The position numbers and the translations under genes are program-made. 64,000 bases of DNA, taken from contig CM034233.1 in assembly GCA_019916065.1 (NCBI GenBank), positions 26,919,936 through 26,983,935 on the forward strand, read 5' to 3'. The notes beneath the pieces were generated by a model. The model saw only the letters and a program-made list of their open reading frames with translations, did not search any database and was not told the DNA's origin. Position 1 is the stretch's first letter. The number at the start of each line of letters is the position of its first letter. This document shows, one piece after another, positions 47,754 to 60,686 of this stretch. Origin of the DNA: Vitellaria paradoxa. Its lineage: Eukaryota; Streptophyta; Magnoliopsida; Ericales; Sapotaceae.

Positions 47754-49806
47754 TTTGCTCATTTTACCTTTTATTTTATTATTTTATGGAATATGAAGAT
47801 AATAAATAGTTCTTGGACTTATATTTAATTTTTAGCAAAATTGATAAGTTTTATTTTATTCAAAAATAATTTAAATAAATTTTCAATCATCATCTTATTT
47901 ATAACCAAACCCTTATCATAGGTTTTTGGCTTCAAGATATCCACAAATGTTCACAGAATTATTCCAATGTTTAGGAAAGTATTAAATGAGTTTCATTTAA
48001 TTCACTTAATCATAAAAATATAATTATATAACTTGCTAGGTTGACAAAACAATGCCAAAAATAAATCAAATTCATTTAAGAAAGACCAAATGAGAAAAGA
48101 ACGAGTCTATTGTTTCTTTTGGGCATTTTATCAAATACTAGCATTTTAGTTTGAATAAGTCATCCAACTATCCATGATGAAACTGATTATCTAAGTCAAT
48201 TATCATCAATATTAGAGTGTCAAATAATACATAATATCTAGTTTAAAATAATTTCATATCAATAGAAATTATTAACATGACAATAACTAACAGAAGGAAA
48301 TTGGAAATTTAAATAAATCTTTGAACATAATATTCTAAACAAATCCAAACAAGCATCAATTAAAGCTAAGCAGAATAGCAGCTTGAAAGAAAATTCATAT
48401 AAAATAGAGTAAGACTCCAATATCTATAAAATTTATATCTGTAGAAACTAGACTTCAAGACCTACAACTTTCATGTTTTACACTTTTTAAAATTTTAAGG
48501 TCTAAAGGTACAAAAACAGCTTTGAATTCAGTTTGTCCAGAAAATACAGTTTTACACGTGCTCAGTATTTTGGGCATAACTTTTGACTCACAAATCGGAT
48601 TGATGCAATTCTTTTTGGGTTGAAAAGAAAACTGAAAGGGCTACAACTTTTATGTTTTAGCCAAAGCCTAATTCCACCGTTTTAGGGGTTAGAAGCACAT
48701 AAGAAGTTACAACTAGAGAGCTGTCAACATACTGAGTTACTTCAGTCAAAATTTTGGCTTCCCTACCCCCAATATACGGGTATTTATTTTTATCACAATC
48801 AAGTTTCATACTTCAAACCAGAAAATGTATCAAATATATTTTAGGAGATTCATCATCCTACCTCAATGAAGATATTAATGACCAAGTCTGAGAAGGAAAA
48901 ATGAGTTAGCTTTGAACACCACCCAAATTGGAAAATTCCAAGCCTTTCTTCTTCCTCCAAGCAACACCAAATCTTCAGCCTCACTAATTAATAATTTATT
49001 TTATTTCTCTCTTATTTTCTTCTCTTTGAAGACACACAATTTATAGGGAGTGTAAAGAAAATTATTAGTGGAGAAAAATCAACTAAGGTAAGATCATGCC
49101 TATACAATTGGTAGCATGATCCAAGAATCATGCTTACTTTGTGACTATCTAACCATATCATTTAAGAAAAGCATTGGGAAGATGTATGGAGGTGGCATGA
49201 TCCGGGAATCATGCTAACTTTTTGACAAATTTAAACAATCGTGCTAGCTTTTTGACAATTTAACCAAATGCTTTAAATCATGCTAGCTTTCAAACAAAAT
49301 GCTTTAAATCTTGTTTGCTAAATAATTTGAAAAAGATGCTTTAAGGTCATCAATGTGGGTCTTCTCTTTGTCCAATTAGTCAAATAATTTTGAAAGATGG
49401 TGAGAGTGTATGGAAGATGGAAATGAGTTGTCGGGAAATAATTTAGAGCAACTATTCATGAGTCAATTCATTGAGTGATAAAGTGAGTTGAAATGAGTTG
49501 AGGTGAGTCAAAGAAAAGGGTTGACCCATCGGTTAATGGTCTTGGTTTGAACCAAATAAGTAATTGGGCTAAGAAGTGTTTGGATAAAAATTTTAGAAAT
49601 TCTACATTAAACTCCCACATAGGGTGAAATTTAATCCGAAAATTTTTCAACTAATTTTTATCATTCCAAAAATTTTCAAATGCTCAATTTTCTAGATTTT
49701 TACTATAATAAATATCACTACCACACTTAAATAATTTAATTAAGGAAAAAAAAATTCAGGTTATTACATTAAGATTGTCAATAATTTTTATATTTATTAA
49801 ATTGAA

Positions 49807-50960
49807 GTGCTATTCTTCTCCTAAGGAGGTTAATGGAACAGTATGGAGAATGTAAAAAAGATTTATATATGATATTCATTGATTTAGAAAAGGCCTATGA
49901 TTGGGTTCCTAGGAAGATTCTATGGAGAGTATTGGAAAAGAAAAGAGCGTGTGTCGCATACATTGAGGCGATAAAAGACATGTATGATAGAGCTATGACA
50001 TCTATACGGACGACTGGTGGAGAGACTAAAGAGTTTCCTATCACGATTGATTTACACCAAGGCTCAACGTTAAGCCCGTACTTATTGCTTTAGTTATTGA
50101 TGAGATTACAAGACATATTCAGAATAAGATGCCGTGGTGTATGCTATTTGCAGATGATATTGTTTTAATAGAGGAGACGAGAGAATGAGTGAATGCTAAG
50201 TTAGAATTGTGGCGGGAAACACTAGAGACAAAAGGTTTAGGCTAAGTCGATGCAAAACGGAATATATGGAATGCAAGTTTAATCAATGTAGAGTAATTGG
50301 TAGCATAGAAATAAGTTTAGACACACAAAATATTGTAGAGAAAGAAAACTTTAGGTACCTTGGATCTATGATGCAATAAGATGGAATGATTGATACTGAT
50401 GTAAGTTATAGGATTCAGGCCGAGTGGACTAAATGGAGTGCTTCGGGGGTCTTGTACAATCGAAAAGTCCCCCTCAAGGTAAAAGAAAAGTATTATAAGG
50501 TGGCGGTAAGACCAGTGTTGCTATATAGATCAGAGTGTTGGGCAGTAAAGCATAATCATGTTTAGAAAATGACAGTTGCAGAGATAAGAATACTAAGATT
50601 GTTATGCGAGATTATAAGGAGAGATAAGATTAGAACGAGGAGATTAGGGACAAAGTAGGAATATCACCGATTGAAGATAAAATGAGAGAAAATCGATTAA
50701 GATGGTTCAGCCATGTTAAAAGGCATCTAATGGAGGCACCTGTTAGAAGGTGTGAAAGCATGAAGATTGTCAACAGTAGGAGAGGAAGAGGAAGACTCAA
50801 GAGAAGCTGGAAAGAAACTATTAAACATGACATTGCCTACCCGAATCTAACGGAGGATATGGCCCTAAACAGATTTGATTGGCGTTGTCAAATCCATATA
50901 GCCGACCTCACCTAGTGGGAAAAGGCTTGGTTTGGTTTGGTTAATAACACTAAATTCATA
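49807..50960 (+). mobile_element. RTE-clade LINE fragment, 5'-truncated
   Basis: Begins inside the RT domain (AILLLRRLMEQYGE, then DLYMIFIDLEKAYDWVPRKI), with LHQGSTLSPY, and after a frame break the catalytic FADDIVL at about 50149-50169. The thumb and C-terminal segment follow ([21 protein letters not shown], RENRLRWFSHVKRHLMEAPV), ending IADLT then stop and WFGLVN near 50940. A TTCATAATAATAATAAC tail fits the simple-repeat 3' ends of RTE LINEs. 5' truncation is typical of LINE insertion. Stops disable it. Confidence 0.88.
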
Positions 50961-51404
50961 AATTCATAATAATAATAACACCAAATTTATTATTTAAAAT
51001 TCATAAATACAAATACAATCTAAATATTTTTGGAAAAATTATATTTTATAATAAAAAATTATATTTAAATTATTATACCATCAATTTAGTAAATTTAAAA
51101 ATTACTAACCATTTTATATTAAATTATCATTATAATATTAAAAAAATAGAAATAATATGTGAATAAAATAAAAGTATTTATTTTACATAAATTAATCATT
51201 AAAAAAGAAAGTATAGTGCATTAATGAGATTAACAGCGAAGCTCGATGTATAGAGTTTCGAGTGCGTCCAAGCTCTTGAAATTTAAGCAACGAGTGAGAT
51301 TGAACTTTAGGTGCTTAAAGACCTAAATTTCAAAGCAAATTAAGGCTTCCTAATCCTTAGATGTAGTTAGAGCTCTAAAAGATGAGATAAAATGTGAGTC
51401 TTTT

Positions 51405-52975
51405 AATATTACTTTTGTGGTTGCGAAACAAGAGTGGGTGTTAATAGATGTAGTATTCATTTTCATCCCTTATTCATAACCCAGAAATGAGTTACACATT
51501 ATGTGTACCTTTAATTAATTTTTTTTATTCTATATAAAATAAAGATAAAAAATTATTTCAAATGATAAATAATAAGTGGTTATTAATTTAAAGTATTTAA
51601 GTAGCCAGTAAGTAATTAAAAAACATTTAAATAAAATAAAAATTACAAATTAAAACTAGTTGATAATTAAAGATATTTAAAAATAAGAAAATAAAAATAA
51701 AATTACTTAAATAACTTATAAAAATTCAAGAATACTTATACACGTCTTTCAAGTTATGAGTAATCATTGGTCTCGTCAAGTATATTAAGAAAAGAAAATA
51801 ACAATGTCACTGAATTATTGATTTTATTAATTTTATAATTTCACCAACCTTTTTTTACTTTTTTTTTTCAATTTCTTTTTGGGTTATTTTACTACAACAG
51901 TATGGATGTATAAAGACTTATATGCAATTTTACTTGCATGGAAAATTAGTGGTTGGGAAGTCGATGAAATTTGTGCGGGAAAATTTTGACATTCTTTCTT
52001 TGTAGATTCTTTTTTCTCTCTTATTTCTATGAACTCTTTTTTAGTGTAAATTTGCATGTAAGAAAATGATGAAATAAAGGGATCGGAGTTGATTCATGAC
52101 AAGAACTCTCTAATACTTAAGTCAGTTACAGATATTAATAATAATCTCATGTATATAAAGAGAAAATGAAAGTGTAATACGTAGAGAGAAGAGGAAGATA
52201 AGAAAGAGAGAGAGAGAGAGTGATATAAAGAGCTAAAGAAGAAAAAGAGAAGAAGGAACTCTTATCTTCACTACGTTTCTATCATTTATAAAGTAAGAAT
52301 CTGACATACCTTTTATTAATTTGACTATACAATAGTGATATTAAATACTTGATGATGCAAATCTTGATACTTGTGAAAAGTAACTTTGTTATATATATTT
52401 TGCGATCTTGTCTCTTGATATAGTTGAATATACTAAGTGTAATAATTATATAATGTAATTATCAAACTATCTAGTCCCAATTTAATTAGAATATATCATT
52501 TCTCTGATTAGAGATACAATATTATAGTTAAGAATACATTATCGTGATCGGATGAGATATTTTTCCGCCACACAGAATTAATTTGGATCACTCAAGCTCC
52601 CTTGCCAGACCTTTCAATATAGGACAGTCAAGGCAAAGCTTGGTTAGTTATCTTACCTAATGTCCAATTGCCTACGTCTATTAATTAATTAATCATAAAG
52701 TAGACAATTTTCAAGCACAATCATAAGTTTGCCTTCATCACAAGCTACGGACCAACGACCATCTCCACACACTGCAAATTTTTATACAATTAACAAGCTG
52801 ATACGATTACTTGGAAATCAATTAAAATTAGCTAAAGCATAGTATTTACAAGAAAATTAAACTGCTTGCATCACGATTCATATATATATGTATATCTCAA
52901 ATATCTGCTGGTTGCTGGTGGTCAATTTGGATGGATAGATGCTATTCAACACGCACCACCAGTGGTATACGCAAA
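51405..52975. repeat. Segmental duplication, copy 1
   Basis: Collinear with 56110-57230 and then 63638-64000. Shared landmarks are TTACTTTTGTGGTTGC at the left, the block GGATGTATAAAGACTTATAT, the (GA)n tract before TCACTACGTTTCTA, and CAAGCTCCCT...CCTACGTCTATTAATT at the right. Non-coding. Confidence 0.8.
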
Positions 52976-53004
52976 AATTTGGATCAGCGTAGGTTAAATT
53001 ATGT

Positions 53005-53515
53005 GTAAAAATTTAAATTTTAAATAAATACATAAAATATGATAAAATATAAACATTATACATTGATATCAAATACATTACCACTTTTGTATTCTGTTAC
53101 AATAATTTGTTCTATTTAAAAGTTACCAAAATTCTTACCAAACATACAAAAGTTACTAAAAATTATCAAAAATTGCTAAAAGTTGTTAAAAATTACTAAA
53201 ATTACTAAAAGTTGTCAAAAATTTTACCAAACACCCAAAAATTGAAAAAAAATACTAAAAATTTTTTGGTAAAAAAATACTAAAAATTACTAAAAGATAT
53301 GTCTTCAAATGTATCTAAAAATTTTTTATAAATATTTATAATTTTTTTATATCGAATAATTTAAAAAAAATTAGCGTATGTCTTCGTTTACACTAGGTGC
53401 CACGTGGCTCCGCAACTGCGCACCACGTTGCATGGAGTGGAATTTGCCTGTTGTCAACAAAATCCACCTAATTTATTCAATGCAGGAATTTTCCAGGTAC
53501 CATACCTTTGATTGG

Positions 53516-53554
<39 letters not shown>

Positions 53555-54105
53555 ACGTAGAGATAATGGTCTACAAATAAAGGTTATAAAATTAAAAAAA
53601 ATTATCAAAGAATAATTAAGATTAGAGAAATACGGTATCACCTGAAAGTAATAAACTTGTTTAAGCATATTTTAATATTATAACTATATCATTGTCATAT
53701 TATTTAACTTTTATTTTAGCACTTGATATACTAAGTTTTACAATAAAAAAATCAATTTTTATTAATTTTTTATAACTTTTTTTCACCAAATATAAAATCA
53801 ACTTTTATCAATTTTTGGGTACCGTTTGGTAGATCAAAAATTAGCATAAATAGACTAATTTTGGACAAACGGGTGCTTAGCAAAATGTAAGTTTTGTTAA
53901 TTTTTTACGTAACATCAATAACTTATTCAACTTAAAAGTTATTAAAATTTTTATTAAATATACAAAAAAATGCCAAAAATTTTACCGAACTTACAAAAGT
54001 TACTGAAATATGCTAAAAATTGTTAAAATTGCTATTTATTTTACCAAATACACAAAAAATTACATTTACTAATTTTTGACCAAAAAAATGTCAAAAGTTA
54101 CAAAA
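53005..54105. repeat. Degenerate AAAATTACT-type minisatellite stretches
   Basis: At 53115-53300 and 53935-54110 the sequence repeats variants of AAAAATTACTAAAAGTTGTC with irregular 10-14-bp spacing, with GTTTGGTAAA-like motifs at the edges. A perfect (GA)n run is at 53520-53552. No gene is visible; the interval 53370-53480 is more mixed in composition but unassigned. Confidence 0.6.
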
Positions 54106-57100
54106 AATTATAATTAAATTATTATACCATCAATTTAGTAAATTTAAAAATTACTAACCATTTTATATTAAATTATCATTACAATATTAAAATAATAGAA
54201 ATAATATGTGAATAAAATATAAGTATTTATTTTACATAAATTAATCATTAAAAAAGAAAGTATAGTGCATAAAGAAGATTAACAGCGAAACTCAATGTAT
54301 AGAGTTTCAAGTGCGTCCAAACTCTTGAAATTTAAGCAACGATCGAGGTTGAACTTTAGGTGCCCGAAGACCTCAATTTCAAAAGTAGATTAAGGCCGCC
54401 TAATCCTAAAATGTAGTTAGAACTTTAAAAGATGAGATAAAATGTGGATCTCTCTAATATTTGGAATGTAACTAACAAATCATGGAAATATAGAGATGAA
54501 TAGTGAAAATTTTGTTCAAATAAAAGATTCAACGGAGGATTTTTTAGTGTTTTGTGTAGAACTTTGGAGATTTATAGAAATTTATTAGGATTAATAGAGA
54601 TTTATTGAAATTTATTAGGATTAGCAGAGATTTATAAAAATTTGTAAAAGTTGATCATTTCTCTTTTGCATTTGAGCTTTTTTTTTTTTTTTTTTTTCCC
54701 CTTGTGAAATGATTTTTTTAGAAATTTAGGTTTGTGGCAAAGAGGATTTGGGTTTGATGGAGAAGGATATCATTTCAAGAGAAGTTATCATTCTTCGTTT
54801 GGCTCTCGTTTAATTTTCTATTCATGGGCTGATTATATATATATATATATATATTTCATTTTATCCTTTTTTCTATGTCTTTTTTATTTTTTTTTATTTT
54901 TAAGAATGTCATTAATTTTGTTTTGATTTGTCGCTATCAATGTAGGTGAAGTGCTTGGAGCTTAGTAATCACATAGGCAATCTTAGAGCAACTTTTTTAT
55001 TTTTTGAAAAATCTGTTAGAGTAATTTTTCTACTTTAATCTGTTTATCCCGTTCATTATGATTTGATTTGTAAATTTATTTATTGGTTCTGCTAAAATTG
55101 GAAATCCGAGTTTGACACTAAATTTGCTTAATTCTTGATTTTAATTTGAAGTTGAGTCTCTAATTTTCAACTTCGCAAGTTAATTATTTGCTTTAGATAA
55201 AAAAATTCAGAGATCTCTCCCTTCCATGTGCAAATGAATAGAAGGATTGATTATATTCTCAAAGGCTTCTAACTGTATTTGGAGGTGTTTCTTTTTTGAA
55301 AGCAAGAGAAGATTTATTAGGAGGAGTTTCTGTCAATTGGGTTTTTGTAGCTTTTTGTGCAATTTTTGATTAGTCATAGACAAGTGGCATATGTGGCACA
55401 TTAAATTGTTAGGATGTTTCTTTGGTTAATTTATTGTAGACAGACAACCTTACTCCGGCATGATTAATGTTTAAATTCTCTTAATACCGTTTTCTCAATT
55501 TTGAAAACATAAAAAATTAAAAAAATCTCCAATTGAATCTCTAACGTTTGTACTTATTTAATTAAAGTATATTAAAGTGATGATAATTAAGCTATGGTGG
55601 AAACTCAAAACTTAATCGTTCTTTTTAGTTAATTTTTAAAACTTAAATTAAATTTATTCTATTATTTTTACAATTACACTATTTTCATAAAATCTGAAAT
55701 TTTAATTTTAATTTTTAAAAACACATTTGATCTTCCATTCTTCTTGCAATCTAACTTCGAACTTATCCAATTACTTTTTTTTTTGGAAATCATAAACATT
55801 AATATTAATCAATAATTATCACCCAATATCTAATACAAACTTTGCCCTATTGCAAGTATCATCCACTAATTTCCTAAACACCTTTCTAATACCACAATGT
55901 CTAAACTCCATAAACTAATCCAATTATTACTTACAAACATTTTACACTGGAAAAATACAAACCTTATTGCATATATAACACTATACCCAAAAAAAACAAA
56001 AAAAATGCCAATTCCTTGCAAAATCAGACCATTAATTACCAAGAAAATAATTTCCTTGCAAAAAAGTTCGTCGTTTGCTCATTTGGTTGCAATTAAGAGG
56101 GATAATTTCACAATTATTACTTTTGTGGTTGCAAAACAAGAGTGGGTGTCAATAGATGTAGTATTCATTTTCATCTCTTATTCATAACCCAGAAATGAGT
56201 TACACATTATGTGCACCTTTAATTAATTTTTTTATTTTATATAAAATAAGGATAAAAAATTATTTCAAATAATAAATAATAAGTAATTATTAATTTAAAG
56301 TATTTAAGTAGCTAGTGAGTAATTAAAGAACATTTAAATAAAATAAAAAATTATAAATTAAAACCAGTTGATAATTAAAGACATTTAAAAAATAAGAAAA
56401 TAAAAAAATAAAATTACTTAAATAACTTATAAAAATTCAAAAATAGCTTATTCACATCTTTCTAGTTATAAGTAATTATTGGTTGTTAAGGATATTAATA
56501 AAAGAAAATAAAAATTTCACTATATAATTGATTTTATTAATTTTATAATTTCACCAAATAAATTTTTTAACCTTTTTTTGGTTATTTTATTACAACAGTA
56601 TGGATGTATAAAGACTTATATGCAATTTTACTTGCATGGAAAATTAATAGTAGGGAAGTCGAATAAATTTGTGTTAAAAATTTTTGACCCCTTTTTCCCA
56701 TAAACTTTTCTTCTCCCTTATTTTTATAGACTCCCTTCCAATGCAAAGCCGCATGTAAAAAAATGGTGAAATAAAGTAGTTAGAGTTGGCTCTTGACCAA
56801 GAACCTTTTGATACTTACGTCAGTTACAGATATTGATAATAATCTCTTATATATAGAGAGAAAATGAAAGTGTAATATATAGAGAGAAGAGGAAGAGAAG
56901 AAAGAGAGAGAGAGTGACATAGAGAGAGAAGCAGAAGAAGAGAAAAAGGAACCCTTATTTTCACTACGTTTCTACCATTTATAAATTGAGAATCTGACAT
57001 ACTTTTTGTTGACTTGACTACACGGTAGTGGTATTAAATACTTAATGATGTAAACCTAGAGACCTATAAAAAAGTGACTTCGTTATATATATTTTGTGGA

Positions 57101-57235
57101 TTTTGTCTCTTGATGCAAATGAGTGTAATAAGTATAATAATTATATAATATAACTATCAAACTATGTAATCTCAATTAATTAGAATATATTCTCTCTGGT
57201 TAGGGATGTAATATTATGATTGGCGATGTACTATT
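54106..57235. repeat. Segmental duplication, copy 2 (left part), with unique middle
   Basis: 54106-54440 matches the foldback right arm at 51060-51400. 56110-57235 matches copy 1 from 51405. The intervening 54460-56110 is absent from copy 1, so it was inserted here or deleted there. It is AT-rich with no recognisable gene; a 96-codon frame at 55897-56187 is unassigned. Confidence 0.7.
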
Positions 57236-58018
57236 TGTTGGAATTCATGGTTTTAACTATGAATTTTTATAAACTTTAAACCAATATTTATGTGGAGTCC
57301 ATATATTATTAATTATGGATCAAATGTGGAATTAATATAATTGTGTAAGAATATTAATTCCAAGTATTCACATGTTCAAAACCATGAATTATGTGAATGA
57401 AAATTGGCTTCAAAGTTAGAACCAAAGTGGGCCTGAATAAATTTTGGGCTTGAATGATCTCATTTTGGATTTTGGGCTTAGAAAATTCTGTGGCCCATTA
57501 GCCCAATCTAATTATTAGCCCAGTCCAAATATTGTTTCTCCAAAACTACGTCGTTTTGGAGTATCTCTTCCTAACAGACATGTTTATTCTATGAACAGAT
57601 GCCCCTCTTCATGAATGGTGGTGTCTACTCTTCCAATAGACATGGCTAATGACTAATTATTTAAACATTCATCTTTGCATAAAACGGGGTTGGGATTTTT
57701 TGCATTAAAAATATTGCATACAAAATTCTTTTGCATAAGAAAATTTCATTTGCATACAAAGAGTACAAGTAAAGTATTGGTTCGCAAGAACACACAAATT
57801 GTCGCTTCCTTTTGTGTGTATGTGTGATCATTCTATCCTGGGAGACTGACGTCCGTTAAAACTAGAAGCCTTGTGGGGGGCGAATTCAGTCTTAAGGAGA
57901 TAGTGTCAAACACTAGGCTTGATCAGTGAATTCGATTTTCTGCATAAAATTGTAAGTTCAATTTAATGATATTTAGTTTTCTCAAAACAGTGACTGAATT
58001 TGACTAATTTTTTCATCA
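57236..58018 (+). repeat. Left LTR
   Basis: 783 bp; contains CGAATTCAGTCTTAAGGAGA near 57881. The reverse complement of GAATTCAGTCTTAAG lies 2 bp beyond the LTR end at 58021-58035. Confidence 0.92.
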
Positions 58019-60059
58019 ATCTTAAGACTGAATTCTTGATTCGGTCACTGTTTCAATTTCTGGATTAATTTAATGTTTTGTGTTCAAAACCTTGAATTGC
58101 GCTGTTTGAATAGAGAATTCACCGCACAAATTATATACTGTCCTTGCATTGCACTTATCTCCGAAATTCGGTTCCTGGTTTAATTATTGTGATTTCTTCA
58201 TAAAACAGAAATTAAATTACTTTTCTTTCGTTTTAAGTTTGAGTCACAGATTGATTTATACATTAGTTTTCTGTAGTCTAAATTCTTGTGTGTAGCGTAT
58301 ATATATATAATATTGTTTGTCTTTGATGGCCTGTTTCCGGCACTGGTTATAATTGAGGAATATATATATTTATATATAAAAGTGTTATAAAGTGAGTGTA
58401 ATTATAGCATTGTCAAGTTACAGGCTTTGTGTAACATGTATTGCACTGGTTCCAATTTCCTATATCCTCTGCTGCGAGTCAAAGTTTACATTTTACAGAA
58501 TTTATTTATTTATTTCGTTTGTTTGTTTAGGTACAGTAAAACTTTGTATACAGAATTTTAACAAGTATATTGAATTATATTCTACTCTGAAAATTGTTAT
58601 TTTGTTGCACTATTAAATTGAAGGAACATAATTTTATCCTTGTATGTTGAAAGTTTAAATTGTTGTAAAATTCTATTTCCACAGTTTCCAATTACTGTAA
58701 GATTTACATACTGCATATAGTATTTTTCACAGAACGTCATGGCACAGTTTTTTTGTTAAAAGTCACCATTTTTCCTTTTGGAAATATATATATATATATA
58801 TATAATTTTATTCTGTAATTTATTGTGTAGTGTTTTGGAAGACCGAACAATATACAGTTTATATTGGATTTCAATTCGTACATTGTAATCGTTTGATTTT
58901 GGATTTGTTGTGATTTTTGGAAAATTTTAATTACATGCAGAGTTTTGTGTGATTATTCTTGCAGGAAAAAAGAATCAATCAATTGACTTTTTGATTTTGA
59001 TGTCCTACTGTAAGTTATTTAACCATTGTGTGTATATTATGCTTTTGGCATTTAGTGAATTAGATTGAAAATTCACAGGAATGCATTGGTATTGTGAAAC
59101 CTAGTCCCCGCAAAGGCTAACATTTCTTTTCTGCGCTGTGTGTTATAGTAATTCTCTTTGCACTGTTTTTATGCTGTCGTTGGATTGTAATTTATATAAA
59201 AAAAAAAAATTTAGATCTATCACATTAATGATTGCATCTTGAAAGTTTGCTGTGAACAAAATATAAGGATTCTCCATTTTGGCACAAAACGAATTTATGT
59301 GCCGAATAAAGTCATCTTTTAATTTTATTGTTTTCTTATTTGGGTTGGCTTTAATGCAGTTTTAATCAGTGTGTTGAAAATAGTAAGTCACCAAACTTGT
59401 ATTGGTTATTTAAATATGCAGTGATTGCATTGGTTTGGGAAACTGAACAGAGGAATTCTATTTTATAAATTAATTTTGTGCCCAATTAATTTCTGCACTG
59501 TATAGTGTTAATTCCTACCGTGTTCAGATTAACCTTCCCTAGTGAGATATTATCAGGTTTATTTGCTAACCAATGCACTTGATGTCTTGAACTGTTCAGC
59601 TTTTGTATAAACCAAGACAATAATATTCACATAACACATTTCCAACAAAGTTTGGTTCTTTTAATTCTGTCCATTTTGGCCCTAGACATGCCTGGTAACT
59701 TCATTGAGTGCTCTAGAGAATGTAGCCTTATCCATTCCCATAGAAGCGGCCCCTTCACACTCAATATATGTAATCTCTTATTAAGAGTATTCTGTCATAC
59801 CCCACTTGGATTTCCAAGATATAAGGATCATTAAAAGCAAAGTTTATCCTAATACACAGTTCAGGTCATCACTATTCATTTCATCATAGGAAAGGGCAGA
59901 GGAATTAATTCCTTAGTGATCTTAACGAGTACCCCCACAATTCGGTTGTCCCTTTGAACCTAGATCTTGGGATCTCCAGTCAACTAAGTTGGGTTGCCAT
60001 TGTGGTGATTCTCAATTTATAGGCTTTAAACCCATTCCCCTCGATGAATTATACACTTG
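58019..60059. other. Non-coding internal sequence of the LTR element
   Basis: No coding region of note. On the minus strand TGTTGGAAATGTGTTATG at about 59646 looks like the start of a different copia 3' LTR, downstream of the antisense pol, but its end could not be found. Confidence 0.5.
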
Positions 60060-60686
60060 ATCTCTAGTTAAGCCCTTAGTTAAAGGATCAGCAATATTAT
60101 CCTTTGATCTTACATAATCAATGGATATTATTCCATTAGAGATCAACTGTCTCACGGTATTGTGTCTACGACGTATATGTCATGACTTACTGTTATACAT
60201 ATTATTCTGTACCCTTCTTATTGCTGATTGACTATCACAATGTATGCAAATAGTGGACACAGGTTTTGGCCACATAAGCATATCATCTAAAAAGTTACGA
60301 AGCCACTCAGCTTCTTCTCCCGCCTTATCTAATGCTATAAACTCAGATTCCATAGTAGATCTGGCTATACACGTTTGTTTAGAGGATTTCCATGAAATAG
60401 CTGCACCTCCAAGTGTAAAGACATATCCACTAGTAGACTTGGTGTCTTTACTATCAGAAATCCAGTTAGTATCACTGTATCCTTCTACTACAGCTGGATA
60501 TCTAGTATAGTGCAACCCATAGTTAGAAGTATATCTTAGATATCTAAGTACTCTAACTATTGCTTTCCAATGGTCTACCTCTGGATTACTAGTGTATCTA
60601 CTCAATTTACTTACTGAGTAGGCAATATCTGGACGAGTGCAGTTCATGAGATACATCAAACTGCCTATTATTTGAGAATATTCCAA
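60060..60686 (-). pseudogene. copia RNase H domain (antisense)
   Basis: Minus strand: [77 protein letters not shown]. After a TGA within SKS*HI it continues RRRHNTVRQLI to SKDNIADPLTKGL. The stop at about 60180 and another before EYSQ make it non-functional as a continuous protein. Confidence 0.9.

Larger units (their letters stand above)
46098..49768 (-). mobile_element. 3.7-kb LTR-like element (family A), copy 3, inverted
   Basis: On the plus strand it runs from TGTCACGCCCCGG to GGTTATTACA. Perfect 5-bp duplication TTAAG (46093-46097 and 49769-49773). It is the reverse complement of copies 1 and 2 throughout and inserted in the left arm of foldback copy 2. No coding region. Confidence 0.83.
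45962..51400. mobile_element. Foldback element, copy 2, split by two insertions
   Basis: The left arm 45962-46097 (ACCCTATGCTTTGAATTC onward) parallels the left arm of copy 1. It resumes at 49774-49806 after the family A element and again at about 50965 after the LINE fragment. The right arm runs to about 51300 (ATAGTGCATTAATGAGATTA, GTATAGAGTTTCGAG). More diverged than copy 1. Confidence 0.65.

Noticed and set aside
53378..53560. 60-codon plus-strand frame ending in Arg-Glu repeats
   Set aside because: The repeat is a translated (GA)n microsatellite; the upstream part matches nothing.
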